NCBI GenBank assembly: GCA_963210315.1
Contig: OY723304.1
Coordinates: forward strand, 1,860,001 to 1,924,000
Length of the DNA stretch: 64,000 nt
DNA from: Rhynchopus euleeides
Lineage: Eukaryota > Euglenozoa > Diplonemea > Diplonemida > Diplonemidae
Direction of reading: 5' to 3'
Shown: piece after piece, positions 16,529 through 29,487 of the stretch
Layout of the letters: every line of letters begins with the position of its first letter
Position numbering within the stretch: the first letter of the stretch is position 1
Translations under genes and position numbers: made by a program
The notes under the pieces: generated by a model
What the model saw: the letters and a program-made list of their open reading frames with translations, nothing else
What the model was told of the DNA's origin: nothing
Database searches by the model: none

Positions 16529-19500
16529 TTGTGGGCATTCAGATTCCTGAAAATCCTGAGCTTGTGGGCATTCAGATTCCTGAACCTCCTGAGCTGTGGG
16601 CATTCAGATTCCTGAAAATCCTGAGCTGTGGTCATTCAGATTCCTGAAGATCCTTGGCAGTGGGCATTCAGATTCCTGAAAATCCTTGGCTGTGGGCATT
16701 CCGATTCCTGAAAATCCTTGGCTGTGGGCATTCAGATTCCTGAAAATCCTGAGCTTGTGGGCATACAGATTCCTGAAGATCCTTGGCAGTGGGCATTCAG
16801 ATTCCTGAAGATCCTTGGCAGTGGGCATTCAGATTCCTGAAAACCCTGAGCTTCGGGCATTCAGATTCCTGAAGATCCTTGGCAGTGGGCATTCAGATTC
16901 CTGAAAATCCTGAGTTTCGGGCATTCAGATTCCTGAAGATCCTGAGCTGTGGGCATTCAGATTCCTGAAGATCCTTGGCAGTGGGCATTCAGATTCCTGA
17001 AAATCCTGAGCTTCGGGCATTCAGATTCCTGAAGATCCTGAGCTGTGGGCATTCAGATTCCTGAAAATCCTGAGCTTCGGGCATTCAGATTCCTGTAAAT
17101 CCTTGGCTGTGGGCATTCAGATTCCTGAAGATCCTTGGCAGTGGGCATTCAGATTCCTGAAAATCCTTGGCTGTGGGCATTCAGATTCCTGAAAATCCTG
17201 ACCTTGTGGGCATTCAGATTCCTGAACCTCCTGAGCTGTGGGCATTCAGATTCCTGAAAATCCTGAGCTTGTGGGCATTCCGATTCCTGAAAATCCTTGG
17301 CTGTGGGCATTCCGATTCCTGAAAATCCTTGGCTGTGGGCATTCAGATTCCTGAAAATCGTGAGCTGTGGGCATTCAGATTCCTGAAGATCCTTGGCTGT
17401 GGGCATTCAGATTCCTGAAAATCCTGAGCTTGTGGGCATTCAGATTCCTGAAAATCCTTGGCAGTGGGCATTCAGATTCCTGAAAATCCTGAGCTTGTGG
17501 GCATTCCGATTCCTGAAAATCCTTGGCAGTGGGCATTCCGATTCCTGAAAATCCTTGGCTGTGGGCATTCAGATTCCTGAAAATCCTGAGCTTGTGGGCA
17601 TTCAGATTCCTGAAAATCCTGAGCTTGTGGGCATTCAGATTCCTGAAAATCCTGAGCTGTGGTCATTCAGATTCCTGAAGATCCTTGGCAGCGGGCATTC
17701 AGATTCCTGAAAATCCTTGGCTGTGGGCATTCCGATTCCTGAAACTCCTTGGCTGTGGGCATTCAGATTCCTGAAAATCCTGAGCTTGTGGGCATACAGA
17801 TTCCTGAAGATCCTTGGCAGTGGGCATTCAGATTCCTGAAGATCCTTGGCTGTGGGCATTCAGATTCCTGAAGATCCTTGGCAGTGGGCATTCAGATTCC
17901 TGAAAACCCTGAGCTTCGGGCATTCAGATTCCTGAAGATCCTGAGCTGTGGGCATTCAGATTCCTGAAAATCCTGAGCTTCGGGCATTCAGATTCCTGTA
18001 AATCCTTGGCTGTGGGCATTCAGATTCCTGAAGATCCTTGGCAGTGGGCATTCAGATTCCTGAAAATCCTTGGCTGTGGGCATTCAGATTCCTGAAAATC
18101 CTGACCTTGTGGGCATTCAGATTCCTGAACCTCCTGAGCTGTGGGCATTCAGATTACTGAAAATCCTGAGCTTGTGGGCATTCCGATTCCTGAAAATCCT
18201 TGGCTGTGGGCATTCCGATTCCTGAAAATCCTTGGCTGTGGGCATTCAGATTCCTGAAAATCGTGAGCTTGTGGGCATTCAGATTCCTGAAAATCCTTGG
18301 CAGTGGGCATTCAGATTCCTGAAAATCCTGAGCTTGTGGGCATTCCGATTCCTGAAGATCCTTGGCTGTGGGCATTCAGATTCCTGAAAATCCTTGGCAG
18401 TGGGCATTCAGATTCCTGAAAATCCTGAGCTTGTGGGCATTCAGATTCCTGAAGATCCTTGGCTGTGGGCATTCAGATTCCTGAAAATCCTGAGCTTGTG
18501 GGCATTCAGATTCCTGAAAATCCTGAGCTTGTGGGCATTCAGATTCCTGAAAATCCTGAGCTGTGGTCATTCAGATTCCTGAAGATCCTTGGCAGTGGGC
18601 ATTCAGATTCCTGAAAACCCTGAGCTTCGGGCATTCAGATTCCTGAAGATCCTTGGCAGTGGGCATTCAGATTCCTGAAAATCCTTGGCTGTGGGCATTC
18701 AGATTCCTGAAGATCCTTGGCAGTGGGCATTCAGATTCCTGAAAACCCTGAGCTTCGGGCATTCAGATTCCTGAAGATCCTTGGCAGTGGGCATTCAGAT
18801 TCCTGAAAATCCTGAGCTTCGGGCATTCAGATTCCTGAAGATCCTGAGCTGTGGGCATTCAGATTCCTGAAAATCCTGAGCTTCGGGCATTCAGATTCCT
18901 GTAAATCCTTGGCTGTGGGCATTCAGATTCCTGAAGATCCTTGGCAGTGGGCATTCAGATTCCTGAAAATCCTTGGCTGTGGGCATTCAGATTCCTGAAA
19001 ATCCTGACCTTGTGGGCATTCAGATTCCTGAACCTCCTGAGCTGTGGGCATTCAGATTCCTGAAAATCCTGAGCTTGTGGGCATTCCGATTCCTGAAAAT
19101 CCTTGGCTGTGGGCATTCCGATTCCTGAAAATCCTTGGCTGTGGGCATTCAGATTCCTGAAAATCGTGAGCTGTGGGCATTCAGATTCCTGAAGATCCTT
19201 GGCTGTGGGCATTCAGATTCCTGAAAATCCTGAGCTTGTGGGCATTCAGATTCCTGAAAATCCTTGGCAGTGGGCATTCCGATTCCTGAAAATCCTTGGC
19301 TGTGGGCATTCAGATTCCTGAAAATCCTGAGCTTGTGGGCATTCAGATTCCTGAAAATCCTTGGCAGTGGGCATTCCGATTCCTGAAAATCCTTGGCTGT
19401 GGGCATTCAGATTCCTGAAAATCCTGAGCTTGTGGGCATTCAGATTCCTGAAAATCCTGAGCTTGTGGGCATTCAGATTCCTGAAAATCCTGAGCTGTGG

Positions 19501-20099
19501 TCATTCAGATTCCTGAAGATCCTTGGCAGCGGGCATTCAGATTCCTGAAAATCCTTGGCTGTGGGCATTCCGATTCCTGAAACTCCTTGGCTGTGGGCAT
19601 TCAGATTCCTGAAAATCCTGAGCTTGTGGGCATACAGATTCCTGAAGATCCTTGGCAGTGGGCATTCAGATTCCTGAAGATCCTTGGCTGTGGGCATTCA
19701 GATTCCTGAAGATCCTTGGCAGTGGGCATTCAGATTCCTGAAAACCCTGAGCTTCGGGCATTCAGATTCCTGAAGATCCTTGGCAGTGGGCATTCAGATT
19801 CCTGAAAATCCTGAGTTTCGGGCATTCAGATTCCTGAAGATCCTGAGCTGTGGGCATTCAGATTCCTGAAGATCCTTGGCAGTGGGCATTCAGATTCCTG
19901 AAAATCCTGAGCTTCGGGCATTCAGATTCCTGAAGATCCTGAGCTGTGGGCATTCAGATTCCTGAAAATCCTGAGCTTCGGGCATTCAGATTCCTGTAAA
20001 TCCTTGGCTGTGGGCATTCAGATTCCTGAAGATCCTTGGCAGTGGGCATTCAGATTCCTGAAAAGCCTTGGCTGTGGGCATTCAGATTCCTGAAAACCC

Positions 20100-20637
20100 T
20101 GCCGTCAGCGGTGAGGTCCTGGGTAAGACGTTAAACTGCCTGGGGGGGCCGTCCCCGGACCATGACGGGTGCCTGCACCAGGAGTCTAGCACGGCCGTGG
20201 TCCAGGGCATGACCGAAAACTGCTTGGGTACCGAGGCTCCCCAGACCAGGAAGGGTGGAGACACCTGGAGTCTAAATAGTCACACCACGTCAGGCCAGAC
20301 CTTCGCATTGCACTCCGCGAAGACTGCCACACAGCCGCGGGGCAGGTGTGCAGCCTGTGGAAAACCTCGTACAGAAAAGGGTCGGCGACCGCCCGCCCCC
20401 AGTCTGAGAGGCATCAGCCGAATCTCGGTGGAGGCAGGCACAAAACAAAAGGGAGAGACGTCACTGTGCATATCAGCACGGTCCCGCCCTCTGTGCCAGA
20501 CCAACACACCACCAAAGGAAAAGAGGAAGAGGCGACGTAAGGCAATGCCTCCGTGCGGCCAGGAGAACACGAAATAGCGACCCCCTCAACGGGGAATGCT
20601 ACGAGCACGGCCAAAAATCGTTCAAAATCGTTCAAAA
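20100..20637 (+). repeat. GC-rich insert in the satellite, copy 1 (full length)
   Basis: This is a non-satellite sequence of about 540 bp. Its core begins GGTCCTGGGTAAGACGTTAA at 20115 and ends in short AAAATCGTTC repeats that run into a monomer. A frame starting in the upstream monomer at 20068 stays open to 20577 and would give ...CAACGKPRTEKGRRPPAPS...KRKRRRKAMPPCGQENTK, basic at the end, but other frames are open too and no family is recognised. I treat it as a repeat element, not a gene. Confidence 0.8.
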
Positions 20638-23600
20638 TCCTGACCTTGTGGGCATTCAGATTCCTGAACCTCCTGAGCTGTGGGCATTCAGATTCCTGAA
20701 AATCCTGAGCTTGTGGGCATTCCGATTCCTGAAAATCCTTGGCTGTGGGCATTCCGATTCCTGAAAATCCTTGGCTGTGGGCATTCAGATTCCTGAAAAT
20801 CGTGAGCTTGTGGGCATTCAGATTCCTGAAAATCCTTGGCAGTGGGCATTCAGATTCCTGAAAATCCTGAGCTTGTGGGCATTCCGATTCCTGAAGATCC
20901 TTGGCTGTGGGCATTCAGATTCCTGAAAATCCTTGGCAGTGGGCATTCAGATTCCTGAAAATCCTGAGCTTGTGGGCATTCAGATTCCTGAAGATCCTTG
21001 GCTGTGGGCATTCAGATTCCTGAAAATCCTGAGCTTGTGGGCATTCAGATTCCTGAAAATCCTGAGCTTGTGGGCATTCAGATTCCTGAAAATCCTGAGC
21101 TGTGGTCATTCAGATTCCTGAAGATCCTTGGCAGCGGGCATTCAGATTCCTGAAAATCCTTGGCTGTGGGCATTCCGATTCCTGAAACTCCTTGGCTGTG
21201 GGCATTCAGATTCCTGAAAATCCTGAGCTTGTGGGCATACAGATTCCTGAAGATCCTTGGCAGTGGGCATTCAGATTCCTGAAGATCCTTGGCTGTGGGC
21301 ATTCAGATTCCTGAAGATCCTTGGCAGTGGGCATTCAGATTCCTGAAAACCCTGAGCTTCGGGCATTCAGATTCCTGAAGATCCTTGGCAGTGGGCATTC
21401 AGATTCCTGAAAATCCTGAGTTTCGGGCATTCAGATTCCTGAAGATCCTGAGCTGTGGGCATTCAGATTCCTGAAGATCCTTGGCAGTGGGCATTCAGAT
21501 TCCTGAAAATCCTGAGCTTCGGGCATTCAGATTCCTGAAGATCCTGAGCTGTGGGCATTCAGATTCCTGAAAATCCTGAGCTTCGGGCATTCAGATTCCT
21601 GTAAATCCTTGGCTGTGGGCATTCAGATTCCTGAAGATCCTTGGCAGTGGGCATTCAGATTCCTGAAAATCCTTGGCTGTGGGCATTCAGATTCCTGAAA
21701 ATCCTGACCTTGTGGGCATTCAGATTCCTGAACCTCCTGAGCTGTGGGCATTCAGATTCCTGAAAATCCTGAGCTTGTGGGCATTCCGATTCCTGAAAAT
21801 CCTTGGCTGTGGGCATTCCGATTCCTGAAAATCCTTGGCTGTGGGCATTCAGATTCCTGAAAATCGTGAGCTGTGGGCATTCAGATTCCTGAAGATCCTT
21901 GGCTGTGGGCATTCAGATTCCTGAAAATCCTGAGCTTGTGGGCATTCAGATTCCTGAAAATCCTTGGCAGTGGGCATTCAGATTCCTGAAAATCCTGAGC
22001 TTGTGGGCATTCCGATTCCTGAAAATCCTTGGCAGTGGGCATTCCGATTCCTGAAAATCCTTGGCTGTGGGCATTCAGATTCCTGAAAATCCTGAGCTTG
22101 TGGGCATTCAGATTCCTGAAAATCCTGAGCTTGTGGGCATTCAGATTCCTGAAAATCCTGACCTTGTGGGCATTCAGATTCCTGAACCTCCTGAGCTGTG
22201 GGCATTCAGATTCCTGAAAATCCTGAGCTTGTGGGCATTCCGATTCCTGAAAATCCTTGGCTGTGGGCATTCCGATTCCTGAAAATCCTTGGCTGTGGGC
22301 ATTCAGATTCCTGAAAATCGTGAGCTTGTGGGCATTCAGATTCCTGAAAATCCTTGGCAGTGGGCATTCAGATTCCTGAAAATCCTGAGCTTGTGGGCAT
22401 TCCGATTCCTGAAGATCCTTGGCTGTGGGCATTCAGATTCCTGAAAATCCTTGGCAGTGGGCATTCAGATTCCTGAAAATCCTGAGCTTGTGGGCATTCA
22501 GATTCCTGAAGATCCTTGGCTGTGGGCATTCAGATTCCTGAAAATCCTGAGCTTGTGGGCATTCAGATTCCTGAAAATCCTGAGCTTGTGGGCATTCAGA
22601 TTCCTGAAAATCCTGAGCTGTGGTCATTCAGATTCCTGAAGATCCTTGGCAGCGGGCATTCAGATTCCTGAAAATCCTTGGCTGTGGGCATTCCGATTCC
22701 TGAAACTCCTTGGCTGTGGGCATTCAGATTCCTGAAAATCCTGAGCTTGTGGGCATACAGATTCCTGAAGATCCTTGGCAGTGGGCATTCAGATTCCTGA
22801 AGATCCTTGGCTGTGGGCATTCAGATTCCTGAAGATCCTTGGCAGTGGGCATTCAGATTCCTGAAAACCCTGAGCTTCGGGCATTCAGATTCCTGAAGAT
22901 CCTTGGCAGTGGGCATTCAGATTCCTGAAAATCCTGAGTTTCGGGCATTCAGATTCCTGAAGATTCTGAGCTGTGGGCATTCAGATTCCTGAAGATCCTT
23001 GGCAGTGGGCATTCAGATTCCTGAAAATCCTGAGCTTCGGGCATTCAGATTCCTGAAGATCCTGAGCTGTGGGCATTCAGATTCCTGAAAATCCTGAGCT
23101 TCGGGCATTCAGATTCCTGTAAATCCTTGGCTGTGGGCATTCAGATTCCTGAAGATCCTTGGCAGTGGGCATTCAGATTCCTGAAAATCCTTGGCTGTGG
23201 GCATTCAGATTCCTGAAAATCCTGACCTTGTGGGCATTCAGATTCCTGAACCTCCTGAGCTGTGGGCATTCAGATTACTGAAAATCCTGAGCTTGTGGGC
23301 ATTCCGATTCCTGAAAATCCTTGGCTGTGGGCATTCCGATTCCTGAAAATCCTTGGCTGTGGGCATTCAGATTCCTGAAAATCGTGAGCTTGTGGGCATT
23401 CAGATTCCTGAAAATCCTTGGCAGTGGGCATTCAGATTCCTGAAAATCCTGAGCTTGTGGGCATTCCGATTCCTGAAGATCCTTGGCTGTGGGCATTCAG
23501 ATTCCTGAAAATCCTTGGCAGTGGGCATTCAGATTCCTGAAAATCCTGAGCTTGTGGGCATTCAGATTCCTGAAGATCCTTGGCTGTGGGCATTCAGATT

Positions 23601-25125
23601 CCTGAAAATCCTGAGCTTGTGGGCATTCAGATTCCTGAAAATCCTGAGCTTGTGGGCATTCAGATTCCTGAAAATCCTGAGCTGTGGTCATTCAGATTCC
23701 TGAAGATCCTTGGCAGTGGGCATTCAGATTCCTGAAAACCCTGAGCTTCGGGCATTCAGATTCCTGAAGATCCTTGGCAGTGGGCATTCAGATTCCTGAA
23801 AATCCTTGGCTGTGGGCATTCAGATTCCTGAAGATCCTTGGCAGTGGGCATTCAGATTCCTGAAAACCCTGAGCTTCGGGCATTCAGATTCCTGAAGATC
23901 CTTGGCAGTGGGCATTCAGATTCCTGAAAATCCTGAGCTTCGGGCATTCAGATTCCTGAAGATCCTGAGCTGTGGGCATTCAGATTCCTGAAAATCCTGA
24001 GCTTCGGGCATTCAGATTCCTGTAAATCCTTGGCTGTGGGCATTCAGATTCCTGAAGATCCTTGGCAGTGGGCATTCAGATTCCTGAAAATCCTTGGCTG
24101 TGGGCATTCAGATTCCTGAAAATCCTGACCTTGTGGGCATTCAGATTCCTGAACCTCCTGAGCTGTGGGCATTCAGATTCCTGAAAATCCTGAGCTTGTG
24201 GGCATTCCGATTCCTGAAAATCCTTGGCTGTGGGCATTCCGATTCCTGAAAATCCTTGGCTGTGGGCATTCAGATTCCTGAAAATCGTGAGCTGTGGGCA
24301 TTCAGATTCCTGAAGATCCTTGGCTGTGGGCATTCAGATTCCTGAAAATCCTGAGCTTGTGGGCATTCAGATTCCTGAAAATCCTTGGCAGTGGGCATTC
24401 CGATTCCTGAAAATCCTTGGCTGTGGGCATTCAGATTCCTGAAAATCCTGAGCTTGTGGGCATTCAGATTCCTGAAAATCCTGAGCTTGTGGGCATTCAG
24501 ATTCCTGAAAATCCTGAGCTGTGGTCATTCAGATTCCTGAAGATCCTTGGCAGCGGGCATTCAGATTCCTGAAAATCCTTGGCTGTGGGCATTCCGATTC
24601 CTGAAACTCCTTGGCTGTGGGCATTCAGATTCCTGAAAATCCTGAGCTTGTGGGCATACAGATTCCTGAAGATCCTTGGCAGTGGGCATTCAGATTCCTG
24701 AAGATCCTTGGCTGTGGGCATTCAGATTCCTGAAGATCCTTGGCAGTGGGCATTCAGATTCCTGAAAACCCTGAGCTTCGGGCATTCAGATTCCTGAAGA
24801 TCCTGAGCTGTGGGCATTCAGATTCCTGAAAATCCTGAGCTTCGGGCATTCAGATTCCTGTAAATCCTTGGCTGTGGGCATTCAGATTCCTGAAGATCCT
24901 TGGCAGTGGGCATTCAGATTCCTGAAAATCCTTGGCTGTGGGCATTCAGATTCCTGAAAATCCTGACCTTGTGGGCATTCAGATTCCTGAACCTCCTGAG
25001 CTGTGGGCATTCAGATTCCTGTAAATCCTTGGCTGTGGGCATTCAGATTCCTGAAGATCCTTGGCAGTGGGCATTCAGATTCCTGAAAAGCCTTGGCTGT
25101 GGGCATTCAGATTCCTGAAAACCCT

Positions 25126-25366
25126 GCCGTCAGCGGTGAGGTCCTGGGTAAGACGTTAAACTGCCTGGGGGGGCCGTCCCCGGACCATGACGGGTGCCTG
25201 CACCAGGAGTCCCGCCCTCTGTGCCAGACCAACACACCACCAAAGGAAAAGAGGAAGAGGCGACGTAAGGCAATGCCTCCGTGCGGCCAGGAGAACACGA
25301 AATAGCGACCCCCTCAACGGGGAATGCTACGAGCACGGCCAAAAATCGTTCAAAATCGTTCAAAAT
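25126..25366 (+). repeat. GC-rich insert, copy 2 with a 297-bp internal deletion
   Basis: Same left and right junctions as copy 1, but the segment equivalent to 20187-20483 is missing. The junction has 3-bp microhomology (GTC). 297 is a multiple of three, so the long frame stays open (25093-25305). The removed piece does not have GT...AG ends, so it is not an ordinary spliced intron. Confidence 0.8.
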
Positions 25367-28300
25367 CCTGACCTTGTGGGCATTCAGATTCCTGAACCTC
25401 CTGAGCTGTGGGCATTCAGATTCCTGAAAATCCTGAGCTTGTGGGCATTCCGATTCCTGAAAATCCTTGGCTGTGGGCATTCCGATTCCTGAAAATCCTT
25501 GGCTGTGGGCATTCAGATTCCTGAAAATCGTGAGCTTGTGGGCATTCAGATTCCTGAAAATCCTTGGCAGTGGGCATTCAGATTCCTGAAAATCCTGAGC
25601 TTGTGGGCATTCCGATTCCTGAAGATCCTTGGCTGTGGGCATTCAGATTCCTGAAAATCCTTGGCAGTGGGCATTCAGATTCCTGAAAATCCTGAGCTTG
25701 TGGGCATTCCGATTCCTGAAAATCCTTGGCAGTGGGCATTCCGATTCCTGAAAATCCTTGGCTGTGGGCATTCAGATTCCTGAAAATCCTGAGCTTGTGG
25801 GCATTCAGATTCCTGAAAATCCTGAGCTTGTGGGCATTCAGATTCCTGAAAATCCTGACCTTGTGGGCATTCAGATTCCTGAACCTCCTGAGCTGTGGGC
25901 ATTCAGATTCCTGAAAGTCCTGAGCTTGTGGGCATTCCGATTCCTGAAAATCCTTGGCTGTGGGCATTCCGATTCCTGAAAATCCTTGGCTGTGGGCATT
26001 CAGATTCCTGAAAATCGTGAGCTTGTGGGCATTCAGATTCCTGAAAATCCTTGGCAGTGGGCATTCAGATTCCTGAAAATCCTGAGCTTGTGGGCATTCC
26101 GATTCCTGAAGATCCTTGGCTGTGGGCATTCAGATTCCTGAAAATCCTTGGCAGTGGGCATTCAGATTCCTGAAAATCCTGAGCTTGTGGGCATTCAGAT
26201 TCCTGAAGATCCTTGGCTGTGGGCATTCAGATTCCTGAAAATCCTGAGCTTGTGGGCATTCAGATTCCTGAAAATCCTGAGCTTGTGGGCATTCAGATTC
26301 CTGAAAATCCTGAGCTGTGGTCATTCAGATTCCTGAAGATCCTTGGCAGCGGGCATTCAGATTCCTGAAAATCCTTGGCTGTGGGCATTCCGATTCCTGA
26401 AACTCCTTGGCTGTGGGCATTCAGATTCCTGAAAATCCTGAGCTTGTGGGCATACAGATTCCTGAAGATCCTTGGCAGTGGGCATTCAGATTCCTGAAGA
26501 TCCTTGGCTGTGGGCATTCAGATTCCTGAAAACCCTGAGCTTCGGGCATTCAGATTCCTGAAGATCCTTGGCAGTGGGCATTCAGATTCCTGAAAACCCT
26601 GAGCTTCGGGCATTCAGATTCCTGAAGATCCTTGGCAGTGGGCATTCAGATTCCTGAAAATCCTGAGTTTCGGGCATTCAGATTCCTGAAGATTCTGAGC
26701 TGTGGGCATTCAGATTCCTGAAGATCCTTGGCAGTGGGCATTCAGATTCCTGAAAATCCTGAGCTTCGGGCATTCAGATTCCTGAAGATCCTGAGCTGTG
26801 GGCATTCAGATTCCTGAAAATCCTGAGCTTCGGGCATTCAGATTCCTGTAAATCCTTGGCTGTGGGCATTCAGATTCCTGAAGATCCTTGGCAGTGGGCA
26901 TTCAGATTCCTGAAAATCCTTGGCTGTGGGCATTCAGATTCCTGAAAATCCTGACCTTGTGGGCATTCAGATTCCTGAACCTCCTGAGCTGTGGGCATTC
27001 AGATTACTGAAAATCCTGAGCTTGTGGGCATTCCGATTCCTGAAAATCCTTGGCTGTGGGCATTCCGATTCCTGAAAATCCTTGGCTGTGGGCATTCAGA
27101 TTCCTGAAAATCGTGAGCTTGTGGGCATTCAGATTCCTGAAAATCCTTGGCAGTGGGCATTCAGATTCCTGAAAATCCTGAGCTTGTGGGCATTCCGATT
27201 CCTGAAGATCCTTGGCTGTGGGCATTCAGATTCCTGAAAATCCTTGGCAGTGGGCATTCAGATTCCTGAAAATCCTGAGCTTGTGGGCATTCAGATTCCT
27301 GAAGATCCTTGGCTGTGGGCATTCAGATTCCTGAAAATCCTGAGCTTGTGGGCATTCAGATTCCTGAAAATCCTGAGCTTGTGGGCATTCAGATTCCTGA
27401 AAATCCTGAGCTGTGGTCATTCAGATTCCTGAAGATCCTTGGCAGTGGGCATTCAGATTCCTGAAAACCCTGAGCTTCGGGCATTCAGATTCCTGAAGAT
27501 CCTTGGCAGTGGGCATTCAGATTCCTGAAAATCCTTGGCTGTGGGCATTCAGATTCCTGAAGATCCTTGGCAGTGGGCATTCAGATTCCTGAAAACCCTG
27601 AGCTTCGGGCATTCAGATTCCTGAAGATCCTTGGCAGTGGGCATTCAGATTCCTGAAAATCCTGAGCTTCGGGCATTCAGATTCCTGAAGATCCTGAGCT
27701 GTGGGCATTCAGATTCCTGAAAATCCTGAGCTTCGGGCATTCAGATTCCTGTAAATCCTTGGCTGTGGGCATTCAGATTCCTGAAGATCCTTGGCAGTGG
27801 GCATTCAGATTCCTGAAAATCCTTGGCTGTGGGCATTCAGATTCCTGAAAATCCTGACCTTGTGGGCATTCAGATTCCTGAACCTCCTGAGCTGTGGGCA
27901 TTCAGATTCCTGAAAATCCTGAGCTTGTGGGCATTCCGATTCCTGAAAATCCTTGGCTGTGGGCATTCCGATTCCTGAAAATCCTTGGCTGTGGGCATTC
28001 AGATTCCTGAAAATCGTGAGCTGTGGGCATTCAGATTCCTGAAGATCCTTGGCTGTGGGCATTCAGATTCCTGAAAATCCTGAGCTTGTGGGCATTCAGA
28101 TTCCTGAAAATCCTTGGCAGTGGGCATTCCGATTCCTGAAAATCCTTGGCTGTGGGCATTCAGATTCCTGAAAATCCTGAGCTTGTGGGCATTCAGATTC
28201 CTGAAAATCCTTGGCAGTGGGCATTCCGATTCCTGAAAATCCTTGGCTGTGGGCATTCAGATTCCTGAAAATCCTGAGCTTGTGGGCATTCAGATTCCTG

Positions 28301-28949
28301 AAAATCCTGAGCTTGTGGGCATTCAGATTCCTGAAAATCCTGAGCTGTGGTCATTCAGATTCCTGAAGATCCTTGGCAGCGGGCATTCAGATTCCTGAAA
28401 ATCCTTGGCTGTGGGCATTCCGATTCCTGAAACTCCTTGGCTGTGGGCATTCAGATTCCTGAAAATCCTGAGCTTGTGGGCATACAGATTCCTGAAGATC
28501 CTTGGCAGTGGGCATTCAGATTCCTGAAGATCCTTGGCTGTGGGCATTCAGATTCCTGAAGATCCTTGGCAGTGGGCATTCAGATTCCTGAAAACCCTGA
28601 GCTTCGGGCATTCAGATTCCTGAAGATCCTTGGCAGTGGGCATTCAGATTCCTGAAAATCCTGAGTTTCGGGCATTCAGATTCCTGAAGATCCTGAGCTG
28701 TGGGCATTCAGATTCCTGAAGATCCTTGGCAGTGGGCATTCAGATTCCTGAAAATCCTGAGCTTCGGGCATTCAGATTCCTGAAGATCCTGAGCTGTGGG
28801 CATTCAGATTCCTGAAAATCCTGAGCTTCGGGCATTCAGATTCCTGTAAATCCTTGGCTGTGGGCATTCAGATTCCTGAAGATCCTTGGCAGTGGGCATT
28901 CAGATTCCTGAAAAGCCTTGGCTGTGGGCATTCAGATTCCTGAAAACCC

Positions 28950-29487
28950 TGCCGTCAGCGGTGAGGTCCTGGGTAAGACGTTAAACTGCCTGGGGGGGCC
29001 GTCCCCGGACCATGACGGGTGCCTGCACCAGGAGTCTAGCACGGCCGTGGTCCAGGGCATGACCGAAAACTGCTTGGGTACCGAGGCTCCCCAGACCAGG
29101 AAGGGTGGAGACACCTGGAGTCTAAATAGTCACACCACGTCAGGCCAGACCTTCGCATTGCACTCCGCGAAGACTGCCACACAGCCGCGGGGCAGGTGTG
29201 CAGCCTGTGGAAAACCTCGTACAGAAAAGGGTCGGCGACCGCCCGCCCCCAGTCTGAGAGGCATCAGCCGAATCTCGGTGGAGGCGGGCACAAAACAAAA
29301 GGGAGAGACGTCACTGTGCATATCAGCACGGTCCCGCCCTCTGTGCCAGACCAACACACCACCAAAGGAAAAGAGGAAGAGGCGACGTAAGGCAATGCCT
29401 CCGTGCGGCCAGGAGAACACGAAATAGCGACCCCCTCAACGGGGAATGCTACGAGCACGGCCAAAAATCGTTCAAAATCGTTCAAAA
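28950..29487 (+). repeat. GC-rich insert, copy 3
   Basis: Core starts at 28965, exactly 8850 bp after copy 1. The one difference I noticed is A to G in the stretch GGAGGC(A/G)GGCAC. It was carried along in a large segmental duplication of the array. Confidence 0.8.

Noticed and set aside
20068-20577. Protein gene of 169 codons in the GC-rich insert
   Set aside because: It starts inside a satellite monomer, has no recognised domain, and alternative frames are equally open; kept as a repeat with the frame noted.
25126-25366. 297-bp segment missing from copy 2 as a spliced intron
   Set aside because: Its ends are not GT...AG in any placement allowed by the 3-bp microhomology.
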